Part shown: positions 1 to 10,985 of the stretch, piece by piece
Layout: each line of letters opens with the position of its first letter
How positions within the stretch are numbered: the first letter of the stretch is position 1
Source: Budorcas taxicolor
Taxonomy: Eukaryota > Chordata > Mammalia > Artiodactyla > Bovidae
DNA length: 64,000 nt
Reading direction: 5' to 3'
NCBI RefSeq assembly: GCF_023091745.1
Contig: NC_068910.1
Coordinates: 129,101,170-129,165,169 of the forward strand
The notes under the pieces: model-generated
Seen by the model: the letters and a program-made list of their open reading frames with translations, nothing else
Told to the model about the DNA's origin: nothing
The model's database searches: none
Position numbers and translations under genes: made by a program

Positions 1-295
1 TCCTTACTAAAAAGTATCTTTTGTGGCATTTTCCCCCAGAGTAGGGTACTTTCATCAGCATTAAAAACCTGTTCAGGAAGATATTCTTTCCCCTCAATGA
101 TTTTCTTAATGGTGTCTGGGAATCTTCTGCCTTTTGTTCAGCAGAAGCTACTTCTGTTATCTTGGTTTAAGCCAAACCTCTTTAGAAAATTATCAAACCA
201 TCCTTTGCTGGCATTAAATTCTCCAGCTTTAGATCCTCACCTTCCTTGTACTTAAAGTTCCCATATAATGACTTCAATTTTTTTTTAATCGTGTG

Positions 296-508
296 TGTGT
301 GCACATGCATGCTCAATCATGTCTAACTCTGTGCTACCCATGGAATATAGCCTACGATACTTCTCTGTCCAGGAATTTCCCAGGCAAGAATACTGGAGTG
401 GGTTGCCATTTCCTACTCTAGGGGATTTCCCAACCCAGGGATTGAACCCACATCTCTTGCACTGGCAGGCGTATTCTTTACCACTAGTGGCATCTGGTAA
501 GCTCTTTT
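296..508 (-). mobile_element. Bov-tA SINE in Tigger
   Basis: Reverse complement shows the usual Bov-tA order: tRNA-derived head, GGGAAATCCCC linker, AATGGCAACCCACTCCAGTA body and a tail ending in a GT/CA run. The 71- and 76-residue ORFs here are SINE noise. Confidence 0.85.
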
Positions 509-584
509 GAATCATATTAGAGTCTGTAGGTGTGCCTGTCTTTTATCCCCCCAAAGCTCATCAAATTATGCTCTGTCCTTTACT

Positions 585-831
585 TTTGACTGTGCCGGTC
601 TTTGTTTTGCATTTCTCCAGTTGTAGCCAGTTGAAGTGTGCAGGCCTCTCATTGCAGCGGCTTCTCTGTTGCGGAGCACAGGCTCTAGAGCACATGGGTG
701 TCAGTAGTTGCGGCACGTGGGCTTAGTTGTTCAATGGCAGGTGGAATCTTCTTGGACCACGGATTGAACCTATAATCCCTGTACTGGCAGGCAGATTCTT
801 AACCCACTGAACCACCAGGGAAGTCCAAGTA
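585..831 (-). mobile_element. CHR-type tRNA-Glu SINE
   Basis: Minus-strand text begins GGACTTCCCTGGTGGTTCAG and continues with the CHR body (AACTACTGACACCCATGTGC-like and GAGAAGCC motifs). Diverged, no open function. Confidence 0.8.
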
Positions 832-1298
832 TGCCTTTCTCATAGCAATCCTGCATCCACATGAAAGCTTCATTTTCAACATGAGATAAGGTGTTTTGCA
901 AATGGTGCAAGGTTTTCAATCTGCTTGTAACCATGGCTTCTTGAATTTCCTTTTCTTTTTTCACAGTGGTCCTTACACTAGATTCATTTATCCTGAAATG
1001 GTGGGGAACTGCGGCTGCAGACATCCATTTATGGTGAATATAAAGCACTTCACCTTTTTCTTGTTAATATCATGACTTTTCTCTCCTTCTTGGGAGCAAA
1101 CCCAGCATCACTAGTGGCATTTCATATGGGTCCCATATTGTTACTCAAGGTTTATGGTATTGCACTAAACACAGTGAAAAATATGCAAGAACTGCTAGAG
1201 ATCACTTGTTACCATGACATGCAGGTTATTGCAGAGATGAATTTCTCCTTCAGATGCTTGGCATCACCTTACATTTTAAGTGGATACTCACAATGCTT

Positions 1299-1800
1299 GT
1301 TGTTCAGTCGCTCAGTCATGTCCGACTCTTTGTGACTCTGTAGACTGCAGAACACCAGGTTTCCCTGTCCTTCACCATCTCCTGGAGCTTGCTCAAACTC
1401 ATGTCCATTGAATTGGTGATGCCATCCAACCATCTTGTCCTCTATCGTCCCCTTCTCCTCTGCCTTCAATCTTTCCCAACATCAGGGTCTTTTCCAGTGA
1501 GTCAGCTCTTCACATCAGGTGACCGAAGTATTGAAGCTTTAGCCTTAGTCTCAGTCCTTCCAGTGAATATTCAGGGTTGATTTCCTTTAGGATTGACTGG
1601 CTTGATCTCCTTGCTGTTCCAGGGACTCTTCAAGTGTCTTCTCCAGCACCGCAATTCAAAAGCATCAATTCTTCAGCACTCAGCCTTCTTTATGGTCTGA
1701 CTCTCACATCCATACTTGACTACTGGAAAAGCCATAGCTCTGACTATATGGACCTTTGAAGGCAAAGTAATGTCTCTGCTTTTTAATGCCTCTAGGTTTG
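1299..1800 (-). mobile_element. BovB LINE 3' end
   Basis: Begins with TTGTTGTTCAGTCGCTCAGT, the inverted BovB tail, and runs into the RT C-terminal region. An imperfect 11-bp duplication (TCACAATGCTT at 1288-1298, TCACAACACTT at 1801-1811) marks insertion into the Tigger copy. Confidence 0.85.
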
Positions 1801-2015
1801 TCACAACACTTAAGTTCACAGCAAAAGCAACAGGAGTTAGTTATGAATTTATTATAGTAATATAGTATGTCCTACAGCTTTGTGCAGTTATCATTTAATA
1901 TTGCATCTTTGTTTACATTTCTCTTGACTTTGAATGGCATCACGTATGGTCTGTAAGTATCTGTGTGCATAAGTTCAATAAACTTTAACTTTTTATAATA
2001 GATTTGTGTGTAGTC

Positions 2016-2205
2016 TTGGGAAAGATTGAGGGCAGGAGGAGAAGGGGGTGACAGAGGATAAGATGGTTGGATGGCAACAATGACTCAATGGACAAGAGTT
2101 TGAGCAATCTCTAGGAGATGGTGAAAGACAGGGAAGCCTGGTGTGATGCAGTCCATGGGGTTGCAAAGAGTCAGACATGACTTGGCGACTGAACAACAAC
2201 AAAGG
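2016..2205 (+). mobile_element. BovB LINE 3' end
   Basis: A 190-bp, 5'-truncated BovB tail ending GACTGAACAACAACA, inserted in the Tigger terminal region and opposite in orientation to its neighbour at 1299-1800. Confidence 0.85.
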
Positions 2206-2411
2206 GATAACACAGAATAATAGCTACAAATATTTTATGCATTCATGACATACCTGACTTTTTCTATATTTCTAGGCTGTGTGGTTCATATGGAAGTTTC
2301 TTCAAATTGTCAAAAATCTCCAAAACATTTTCCAATATATTTATTGAAAAAAAATCTGTATATAAGTGGATCCATGCAGTTCAAACCTATGTCGTTCAAG
2401 GGTCAACTCTA

Positions 2412-2822
2412 CTTTTAAACCACTGCTGCTTCCTGTTGATCCGGTAGTTTTGGCTATTATAGAGCTGTTGTATATATATATATTTGCCATCAGATTTATT
2501 TTCAAGAAACTCAGAGCCTCCATTACAGCCATGGTAATTGGATGTGGCTCCAAATTTTACTCATAATTAGCATATTTTTTATAAATCTTAACTCTTGACT
2601 TAGTGTTTGTTTTGTCACTTATTTATGTTTTTGTGGAAAAATAGTGTAAAAATTATTAAATGATGAAAAAGTAATTAAAGTGTGGTTTTAAAATTTAAAA
2701 TCACAGAGATCACATTTTTTTATACTTTTAAGCTAAAAACATCCCCCTATGTCTGAAAATGGAACCAATGAACAAAACCTTATGTATAATTCTGTCAGGA
2801 TTTTTTGATGATCCAAAGTAAA

Positions 2823-2863
<41 letters not shown>

Positions 2864-3364
2864 GCATGTTGGAATAGAAACACATTCTTTCACAAGGAAC
2901 CAGATTTAAAAATCTTGATGTGCTTGGCTTCAAGCCCAAAGTCAAGCTGTCTTCACTTGAAAACAATTGCCAATTAATACTCTTCATTTCCCCCATAACA
3001 ATAAAATATACTCTATGTTTTAGTCAGACACTGCACAGGACAATTTTCTATTGCCCCAGGCAAGTCATTTAAAACAGCAGATTAGCTTATGTGGAAGAAC
3101 AGAAGTTGGGGGATTTGCTTGCATACACACATCATAGAACCTTTTAAAAACTCAAAAACATTTTTAAAGTCTCTAAAACATTTTATTAAAATGGATGCAT
3201 CCAGAATGTTTCATGTTTGTTTAGTGGTTAACTTACTCATGGAATATCATAGGTGCACTCCGGTTTGTACTTTCTCAAACTGTCCTAGCATGGCCGTAGA
3301 GAAGATTGTTTCTGACTGATCTGGTGGTAGGAAAAAATACAAATGTAAGAAATGACACTGATTT
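2412..3364. other. Intronic sequence with no recognised gene
   Basis: AT-rich intron upstream of the first exon. It contains the (TA)n microsatellite and no repeat family that I recognise with confidence. Small ORFs (about 70-90 residues) have no distinctive features. Confidence 0.5.
2826..2861. repeat. (TA)18 microsatellite
   Basis: Uninterrupted TA dinucleotide run of about 36 bp, likely polymorphic. Confidence 0.95.
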
Positions 3365-3545
3365 TTTTTTTAAAAAGACTTCACTTTTCAGAGCAATTTT
3401 AGATTCACAGCTAAATTAAGAGGAAGGTAGAGATACTTTCTTATTCCCGCATATGTATAACCTCCCCCATTATCAATATCCACCACCAGAGCAGTACACT
3501 TGTTACAGTTGATGAACATATATTGACATATCATTGTCAGACACT
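3365..3545 (-). mobile_element. Old L1 3' fragment beside exon acceptor
   Basis: Text such as CAGAGCAATTTTAGATTCAC and CCTCCCCCATTATCAATATC matches a widespread old mammalian L1 3'-end module in antisense. It ends within about 18 bp of the CFAP91 acceptor at 3558. Confidence 0.55.
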
Positions 3546-3558
3546 GGTGTTATTTCAG

Positions 3559-3675
3559 GCACTGTTGGAAAAGAAGAATAAGGATTTCGAAGCAAAGAAA
3601 CCTATGCGTTTTCTTCAAAGAAAGCCAGTACCTCAACCTCGACTTCCAACTCCAACCCTGGAGATGAGTTCCAAT
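3559..3675 (+). CDS. CFAP91: CFAP91 coding exon (first in window)
   Basis: This exon is 117 bp (39 codons), phase 0 at both ends. The acceptor is a short pyrimidine stretch ending TTATTTCAG and the donor is AAT|GTAAGT. It encodes a lysine-rich start (ALLEKKNKDFEAKK) followed by a basic, proline-rich stretch ending PTPTLEMSSN. The proline-rich part is probably an unstructured linker before the IQ-like motif of the next exon. An old L1 3'-end fragment stops about 18 bp before the acceptor, so the branch point probably lies in or beside repeat-derived sequence. The 105-residue minus-strand ORF over this exon is a shadow. Confidence rests on codon continuity, consensus splice sites and remembered similarity to human CFAP91. 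Confidence 0.9.
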
Positions 3676-4221
3676 GTAAGTTTGAGGCTTTTTTAATTTG
3701 AAAAGCTAAATTCAGCTTCACTATTTGTTTGTTCTCCAGATAGTTTGGGTTAAAAACAAACCTAATATAACCATGTTCATGTCCCAAGATCTGAATTACA
3801 TTTCCTTTATCCTTATATTTCAAATGCACACAGAAAAAAAAAGCAAAATGAAATCTAGATCCAGTCCTTTTCAAGAATAAATACACAAAGAATGAAATCT
3901 TCCCAAGAAAAATAGGCATCAGAAGGTAATCCTGATGTATGTCAAATAAGAAGATGGAATGATGATCAGATACTGTAACTGTATTCCCACATGAAGTGGT
4001 TGATGATAGCTGAAATTAGCAAGGAATCATCAAGACAGGCCAGCTTCTGGGTTAAGATTGGCCAGAGAGCTCACTCTGACTCCAGGGCTGTGCCTTACCT
4101 TCTCAGGGCCCCACACTCAGTTTAGTCAGCATTTCCAGAGTTGGTTAGGATTTAAAGGACTGACTCAGAAAACTCACAAGAAACTTCTGGAGATGCCACA
4201 AATTTGCAAGTTTGTTATTTA

Positions 4222-4668
4222 TAGTCAAAGCTATGGTTTTTCTAGTAGTCATGTACAGATGTGAAAGTTAGACCATAAAGAAGGTTGGGCACTGAAGAAT
4301 TGATGCTTTTGCACTATGGTGCTGGAAAAGACTCTTGAGAGTCCCTTGGACTGCACAGAGATCAAACCTGTCTGTCCTGAAGGAAATCAACTCTGAATAT
4401 TCATTGGAAGGACTGATGCTAAAGTTAAAACTCCAATACTTTGGCCACCTGATGCAAAGAGCAAAGTCACTGGGAAAGACCCTGATGTCAGAAAGATTGC
4501 AGCCAAAAGGAGAAGGGGGCAGCAAAGGATGAGATAGTTAGATAGCATCACCAACTCACTGGACATAAGTCTGAGCAAACTTTGGGAGATGGTGAAGGAC
4601 GGGAGCCTGGCATCCTGCAGTCCCTGGGATTGCAAAGAGTTGACACAACTTAGCAACTGAACAACAAC
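4222..4668 (+). mobile_element. BovB LINE 3' end
   Basis: Starts AGTCAAAGCTATGGTTTTTC (RT C-terminal region) and ends CAACTGAACAACAACA. About 450 bp, 5'-truncated, with multiple stops. Confidence 0.85.
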
Positions 4669-5178
4669 ATACTTTACGGAGAGAACTATAACTGCCTGGT
4701 ATATCAGGATGTTGCTCTCGGGAAGTCAGCTTTTTCTCTCCCAACACAGGGACATTCTCACACAAAGCCAAACTGCACATAAGGTTGTGCTTTGCCAGAG
4801 CGGGGGAGTTGATGGGAGACCTCACTAGCACCTCCAATGGCTCTGAGATCTCTGGAGGGGTGGGAATGTTCCTGCTGACTGGCCACAATGCACTTCTGGG
4901 CAGCATCCTCTTTTCTAGACTTTGTGCTGACCGCTGCCTGTGGTTAACATGTCTTTCACAAGTGTTAATGCCATTGATTCCACTATTGATGTCTTTTGCA
5001 TTCAGAGGGGCTTCAATTTGTAGACTCTGCTCTTTTTGCCTGTACACATACTTATTTAAGGTGACTTTTGTAGATTGCTGATTTTGTCCATTATATTCTG
5101 ATTTTACCAGTTTAGCTAAATTCTTGTGAAAAGCACCTCATTTTTGACTCCAGTGTACCCCATCTGCATTCTTTGTCT

Positions 5179-5401
5179 CATGTTCATGCTCAATCACTAA
5201 ATTGTGTCTGACCTTTTCAACTCCGTGGACTGTAGCCTGCCAGGCTCCTCTGTTCATGGGATTTCTCTGACAAGAATACTGGAGAGGGTTGCCATTTCCT
5301 TCTCCAGGGGATGTTCTCCCTTCTCCCAGGGATCAAACCCTTGTCTCCTACATCTCCTGCATTGACAGGTAGATTCTTTACCACTGACCCACCAGGGAAG
5401 C
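5179..5401 (-). mobile_element. Bov-tA SINE with 15-bp target duplication
   Basis: Full-length-looking Bov-tA in antisense, flanked by a perfect direct repeat CTGCATTCTTTGTCT at 5164-5178 and 5402-5416. The intact duplication suggests a fairly recent insertion. Confidence 0.92.
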
Positions 5402-5800
5402 CTGCATTCTTTGTCTACTCATGATTAAACATGAAAAAAAAAAAAACCTATTGCAAAAGGGTTGTTATTAACAATACGTACTGCTTCAAGAAAGATTTTG
5501 TTGGAAAGGAATATAGAAAAAATGAAAATGGCTTAACTTGTAAGGATAGCATGACAGTGGGTGAATTTTTTGCTTTTGATATAATTTACCAATTATATCT
5601 TATCATGAAAAATATAATGAATTTTGACAATACTTTAATGTCATGTTTAAAGTCCTATATGTTCAAAGAAGGGTGATTTTTTGTTTCTCTTTAAATCCTT
5701 CTGGTGTCTAGCTTTTTTGCTAGATATAAATCTTCAAAAAAGTATTTGATGCCAACTGCTGCAGTTCTCAAGCTGCTTCATTCTCTCTTTGTTTTTTTAG

Positions 5801-5872
5801 GAAGAAGAAGATATAGAAATGGCTGTGATCTACCTTCAAAAGTTGCTCCGGGGCAGAGTTGTTCAAAACATG
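5801..5872 (+). CDS. CFAP91: CFAP91 coding exon with IQ-like motif
   Basis: This short exon is 72 bp (24 codons), phase 0 at both ends. The acceptor is strong (pyrimidine tract TTCTCTCTTTGTTTTTTTAG) and the donor is ATG|GTGTGT. It begins with an acidic cluster (EEEDIEM) and continues AVIYLQKLLRGRVVQNM. The segment LQKLLRGRVVQ fits the calmodulin-binding IQ consensus (hydrophobic-Q-x-x-x-R-G-x-x-x-R/K) except that the last basic position is Q. The Chlamydomonas homologue sits in a calmodulin-associated complex, so calmodulin binding here is a reasonable inference but is not shown by the sequence. Skipping this exon would keep the reading frame. Confidence 0.92.
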
Positions 5873-7073
5873 GTGTGTAGGGTGAACCCTGGCCCTGTTC
5901 TTCTCCTTTGAGGCTAGATTCACAGAGTGCACCTGTGCTTGTTTCCTTGAGGTGAATTGCCTCCCACACCCTCCTGTCCTGTGGAACGATGCTATTGAGT
6001 TACCTACTCTTTCCCTTTTCCTGCCATAGCTGGCCCAAGTGAGTGGCACAGTATCAAGGAAAGAAAGGAGCCGCCTGCTGTTTCCTGTGTGTAACCAAAG
6101 CAGTGTGAAGCTAATGTCTTCCATGGAATTGCTGAATCCAGCAGTTTTCATACATGAATTTTGACTATTAAGCATTGCAAACTAAGTGGATTCTCTAATT
6201 TTCCACAGTCAAAATAATCTGAGTTTGTATATTAGCTAGCAATGCATGAATAATAAATGAAATAGCTAAGTAAATAAATAACTATAGTTTTGAACTCTTA
6301 GTGTATGCTCACATTATATATTCTTTGCTCTGCATATATCAGCATATTTTTTTTCTATCAATTACCCATTTTACAGGTGAGTAATACGAGCCTGAGTGAG
6401 ATTATGTTAACTGCCAGCAAATTCAACTCTGGTCTTCCTGACCGTAAAGCCTTAGTCAGATCATTGTGCTTCTTAAGTTTAAAAAGGGACTATTGTAAAG
6501 CCTCAGCTAAAACATTTTTTCTTCCCCAGACAGCTATAACTTAAGAGACTCAGTTATGGTGAGTCAGTCCAGGGAGGCTGGATGAGCGTCTTGTGTTCAC
6601 CGCTCTTCCCTGTCCTCCTGCCAGTATTTCTGCAGGAGAAACGCCGCAGTGAAGTTCAAACAGCAGGTTGTGTATTCCAGACCAGGAGCAGATCTCTCAG
6701 AAAAGAAAAATGACAATGAAAAATATCCCCCAGGCTTCTTAGGGGAAGAGCCAGGAAACGAAGGGAAGGTTCCAGTTTCTTAACATGACCCTAGAATTGT
6801 CACCTTGTCTTTGAGAGGCATTTTAAGAAATTCAGTCAACGGTTACCTGATAGCTGAGTTCCTGTCTGCCTGAATAGCTGAAGGAGCTTTAGAAAACAGG
6901 GCTGCCGCCCGGCTCGGTGGCATACACCTGGTCCATGGCCCTGAATGGCGGAGCAGAACCCGCGGTTCATGAGCGCCTCACCAGTCACTGCCTGCAAGGC
7001 CTTGTGCCTGCAAGGCCTCGTGCCTGCACTGGCAATGCTGATTTGTGGGTCTCTCTGATTTGATTTGATACAG
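5873..7073. other. CFAP91 intron, mostly unique
   Basis: No gene beyond the flanking exons. One MIR fragment is recognisable at about 6355-6480; the stretch approaching 7074 is GC-richer. The 135-, 127- and 141-residue minus-strand ORFs lack any family signature. Confidence 0.6.
6355..6480 (-). mobile_element. MIR SINE fragment
   Basis: ATTTTACAGGTGAGTAATACGAG-like start and the following layout match the inverted MIR core. Old and diverged. Confidence 0.5.
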
Positions 7074-7220
7074 ATGTTTGAAGGGAAAGAGAAGCGACTG
7101 GAGTTGATCCAGGAGCTGCGCACCAGCCACGCACTGCAAGAGGATGACAGGCTGGTGAAGAAAGCCGAGAAGCAGGTGACCCTGGCCCTGCAGCGGCAGA
7201 GGAACGTGCACGAGCACAAG
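7074..7220 (+). CDS. CFAP91: CFAP91 coding exon, charged helical region
   Basis: This exon is 147 bp (49 codons), phase 0 at both ends. The acceptor follows a T-rich tract ending GATACAG. It encodes MFEGKEKRLELIQELRT and then a long charged segment ending LALQRQRNVHEHK, with hydrophobics spaced as in an amphipathic or coiled-coil helix and no prolines. GC content and third-position G/C are clearly higher than in the flanking intron. The donor AAG|GTTCTT is weak: only GT and the preceding AG match consensus. The same boundary is required because the next exon continues the remembered HEHK-VSLVENH junction. The initial ATG is internal, not a start codon. Confidence 0.93.
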
Positions 7221-9240
7221 GTTCTTTCCTCTCCTTCCTTCTCCCATTTTCACCCGTGATTTTTATTACTGTGCAAACAACAGATGAGGTGATGTAAAAG
7301 AAACACCCCCCACAACCCCAGCATTTTTCACCAGTGGCACGACAGTCCACAATTTGAATGGACTGTATCCTCCCTGAGTTGAATATGCTTTTTTTTTTTT
7401 TAATTTGCAAAAAGGAAAGGAAAAAAGCTTCACTGTTTTAAAAGGTTTTCTTTTCCAATTTTTCTTAACTATTTAGTGACTCTATTATTTTTCAGTGGAA
7501 GCTAAGTAGAATGAATAAATACTGAAAGCAATAAGAAAAAGTGAGAAATGAGATTTTAAAACCTGTCCACACTCATGTATGAGTTTTGGAGCTGTACATA
7601 GCTCATGCTCCTTAAACTGCACATTAAATATGTTAATATGTTATTCTGTGACTTTCCTCAGGTTCTCTGAGCTCTGTGTGACTGACAGTAGCTGGTGATT
7701 GCAGGTCTAACCCAACAACTGGAAATGTATTTCCTACTTTCTGCTGGTGTTTGTGTATATATACACAGTATTTAACATTGACTAAAGTGGAGGTATAGTT
7801 TTACTGTCTCTCCCACTTATCTGTAAATCAGTGTGAAAAGAATCAATTTGCAAAGTGTTGTAAGAAAGTAGACGTACAGCAAAGTTAATATTACCCACCT
7901 TTAGTGACACACACAGCTGTGGTGCTGTGAACTGGGCACAAATGGTCAGCAGCTCTGAAGCAAGCATCCCTGTGCTCCCTTCATGTGACAGCAGGGCTGA
8001 GAGTGCTCTCTGAGTGATAGGGGTGGTTTAGGGGAGGGAAGAAGAGAGCCACAGATGGTGAGACCCAGCCAAGGGACCAGAGAAGGAAGAGGAGAATGTA
8101 GTCTCTGGAGTCTCTGAATCTGGGGGCCCTGGAGCCATGGATATGATGGAAACGAGCTGCACATCTGTTCAGAGAGAGAGCAGAATGCTCAGGCAGTGGA
8201 ATGCCCAGGACCTGGATGCAAGAATGCCCGCTTCGGCCCCTTCAAGGTTTCTGATTATAGACTTGAGCAGCTATAGCTAAGACAATCCAGAGTTTTTAAT
8301 TCATCATCTGTCCCACTGAGTGGATAAATACTTGACGGATAGACATGATGACGGCTAAGAGCTAAGGGAGGAATTAATGGGAAGAGCTGTCACATAGCCA
8401 CAGACTCGCCCTGTTTACCTTCGGCTCCTCCTGGCTACACCTGTGGGATGCGGGCATCTGGGGCAGTGGGCATCTCGCGTACCTATAGCAGTTCTGATCC
8501 TCTCATTTTCTCCCTCTCTTATATCAAGGGGAATCGTCAGTGTGAGAGCAGCTAGTGTCTGGGAGAAGAGCCTTTCCCCCTTACCACTGAGGCTAGGAGC
8601 AGGAATACAGTACAGTCTTCTTAAACACTTTTATTCTCATTGTGCCAAAGCCAGGACAGAGGGATCCATAAATAAACACAGTGGCTTATTCCTGGCCAGG
8701 AACTCTGGGCCCCTATCTACCTCAGTGACTACATAGACATGTAGGCTTATTTCCTACTCTGTTCCAAAGGCAGTTCTTAATGACTTTGAAGTTACTTAAA
8801 TTAATAAAAAGTACCAAGGTTTTCTACTTTCATGTCACTGAAAAGCTTGAAAACTTGGTGTTAAAGGACCAAGCATTGAAAAATTAAAAGGTATCATGAG
8901 TGAATTTCTAGGAGATTCTATTTTTTTGAACTCCAATATTATCTTTTAATCAAAACCTTGATATTTCCCTTCATGTCTGGGGAGACATAAGCACTTTACC
9001 TTCTGGATAAAATTGAAAGGAAAAAAAAAATTGTGTGGATGCTAACTAATGTTTTGCTAAACGATCATCCATTGCTGAACAATCCGCTTTCTCAAGTCTA
9101 AGTTTGTATCGTAAGTTTTCCTAGTAAAACCATTGCGTCCTGAAAAGGAAGTGCCTGCCGAGGGTAATCCAGCATCCCTCCCGGTGAATCACACTTCTTA
9201 GTGTAATCTGTATCCTCATAGTCATATTATTATTTTTAAG
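7221..9240. other. CFAP91 intron, no recognised repeats
   Basis: About 2 kb of moderately GC-balanced intron. I see no confident interspersed repeat, RNA gene or coding exon. Confidence 0.5.
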
Positions 9241-9462
9241 GTGTCGCTGGTTGAAAACCACTTGGCTGGACTGGAAGGAAGGGTGCTGGCAGACATGTTT
9301 GACTTCCTGTCCAAAGAGCTGGTGAGACTGCAGGAGGAGAGGCGGGTCCACGCCCTGGCCATGCTGGCCGAGCGGCAGCGCCGGATGCGCGAAGCTGAAG
9401 AGAGCGGCCGGCGCCAGGTGGAGCAGAGGCGCCTGCAGGAGGAGGACCAGATATTTAAGGAG
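9241..9462 (+). CDS. CFAP91: CFAP91 coding exon ending at a GC donor
   Basis: This is the largest exon here, 222 bp (74 codons), phase 0 at both ends. The acceptor is TTATTTTTAAG. It encodes VSLVENHLAGLEGRVLADMF and then a very charged, proline-free stretch (AERQRRMREAEESGRRQVEQRR) that is almost certainly helical or coiled coil. It is GC-rich, with several CpGs. The exon must end after codon GAG (IFKE), because the next coding exon supplies VIKIHQSTV. The intron then begins GCAAGT, a consensus GC-type donor; reading on would give ASGDVVRKPFIRS and a stop. Minus-strand ORFs over this exon are shadows. Confidence 0.94.
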
Positions 9463-9468
9463 GCAAGT
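9463..9468 (+). promoter_or_regulatory. CFAP91: GC-AG intron 5' splice site
   Basis: The donor reads AG|GCAAGT instead of GT, otherwise a perfect match to the U1-pairing consensus, as usual for the minority class of GC-AG introns. The paired acceptor is GACTTTTGCAG just before 13085. No alternative in-frame GT donor is needed to connect the two coding exons. Confidence 0.85.
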
Positions 9469-10849
9469 GGGGACGTCGTAAGGAAGCCGTTTATAAGGAG
9501 CTGAGTCAAACCCAAGGAACCTCAAGATAGGAGATGGCTTTCATTTCTTAATTGTCTTCAACAGATAATATATTGGGTTCCTAGGATATGCCCAGCAGTA
9601 TGTAAAGGCATTGTGGGGTACTTTGGAGGGAAATACCAGGCATGGCCCCTTCTCTCCTGGAGCTTAAATCCTATATAACATGCAAATAAGGGTGGAATAA
9701 GAAAAGATGGTGTTTTGTGTGGTGGTTCATGAGGGAAACAAATGGGGCCCAGTGACACATTTTTACAGAGGTCATTGGGGGTACTTGTTGTATTAACAGG
9801 TTGGAGGGAGGACAGGGTGGAAATAAGGGACTTGAAAGGAGGCTGATGAACTAACTTAGGTCAGAGTGAGAAATAGGGTGAAGTCAAGTATAAAGTCCAG
9901 TTTCCGGTGTCAGTGAGTAGGGAGATGACGGTTGTTTTCCGAGGCAGGAAGGCTGAGGGCGGAATAGGTTTGGGGCAGGGGTGGAATCAGGAGTTTGATT
10001 TACATTAGGTTGAGACATCTTGGTAGAGGTGTCATTTCAGCAAATGAATATATCAGATGGAATTTAGAAGAGATTTTTTTGACTAAAGATACAAACGTGG
10101 GAGTTAGGAATGCCAGGCTGGTAAATTAGAATTCTGACCAAGTCCCAGTGGATGTGAAATTCCAGACTGACCCAGATGCAAACTCAGAGGAAATTTGAGG
10201 AATCAATAATATCTCAAAGCACTCTTGCCCTCATCAAGAATGCAAAAGCTCAAGTGATAAAATTGGAGGGGATTTGTGAGGAAGATTTCTTTAAGGGGAG
10301 CTGTGCTGTGACTAATACCCGCCCCGCCCCCATATCACACCTAGAGTCTGGGGAGTGCATGTCCCCTTTCTTGGGGAGCTTGATGTGTGTTCTTTCAGTT
10401 AGAGTGTCTGACCCCCAGGAATGCAGAGGTGGAAGCTGGGCAGGCTGAGGGGTTTGAGCACAGAAGAGGCTGCGTGGGTGGCCAGCACACCCAGAATATG
10501 TCAAAGCAAAGACTGTGTGAGTCTCCCTTGGGCCAGATGGGAAAGACGGAAAGTGCCAACCTTTTTTAAAAAGTGCCAATTAAAAAAACAAAAACAAAAA
10601 ATTCCTGTCCAGGAGGCTATCTGAATTATAAATATGGATACTACTTTTGAGCTCCTCGGGTAAGAAAAAATAATGCTATGTCAACTGGAGGTTTTATTTG
10701 ATCTGTGATCTTAAGGATTTACCCAATTCCCAGGGAATTAGGATTGATTCATAAATAGTATTTGCTGTTTTTTCTAATTAAAAAATTGATTAAAATTAAA
10801 GATTTTCCATCTTCTGTACAGCTTAAAAACTTGTAGGTTGTATATTGTC
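9469..10849. other. CFAP91 intron, unique
   Basis: Mixed composition with purine-rich stretches (9780-10010). Nothing recognised as a gene; ORFs of 90-109 residues look random. Confidence 0.5.
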
Positions 10850-10985
10850 AAGTTCAGCTTTTTTTTTACTTTACAGTGTTATATTGGTTTTGCCATACAT
10901 CAACATGAGTCCGCCATGGGTGTACACACGTTCCCCATCCTGAACCCCCCTCCCCTCTCCCTCCCCAAGTTTTTAATTGGAGTGG
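10850..10985 (-). mobile_element. L1 3'UTR fragment
   Basis: TTGGTTTTGCCATACATCAA followed by CATGAGTCCGCCATGGGTGT is the inverted bovine L1 3'UTR module; short and 5'-truncated. Confidence 0.75.

Larger units (their letters stand above)
1..2411 (-). mobile_element. Tigger-type (pogo/Tc1) DNA transposon, interrupted
   Basis: The minus strand carries degraded Tigger transposase in pieces. Around 770-1050 the motif NESSVRTTVKKEKEIQE (a Tigger N-terminal signature) is readable. Around 1-240 the peptides FNASKGWFDNFLKRF and PEQVFNADES (the D of the DDE catalytic core) are readable. The 5' terminal inverted repeat is at about 2398-2411 (plus-strand text AAGGGTCAACTCT, the familiar Tigger end). 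The element runs off the left edge. It is interrupted by Bov-tA (296-508), CHR (585-831) and two BovB fragments (1299-1800, 2016-2205). Stops and indels make it a fossil. Confidence 0.75.

Noticed and set aside
3602..3919. 105-residue minus-strand open frame over a CFAP91 exon
   Set aside because: Shadow of the coding exon; contains no independent features.
4556..5047. 163-residue minus-strand open frame
   Set aside because: Starts in unique intron and ends in a BovB tail; no family signature and inside the CFAP91 intron on the opposite strand.
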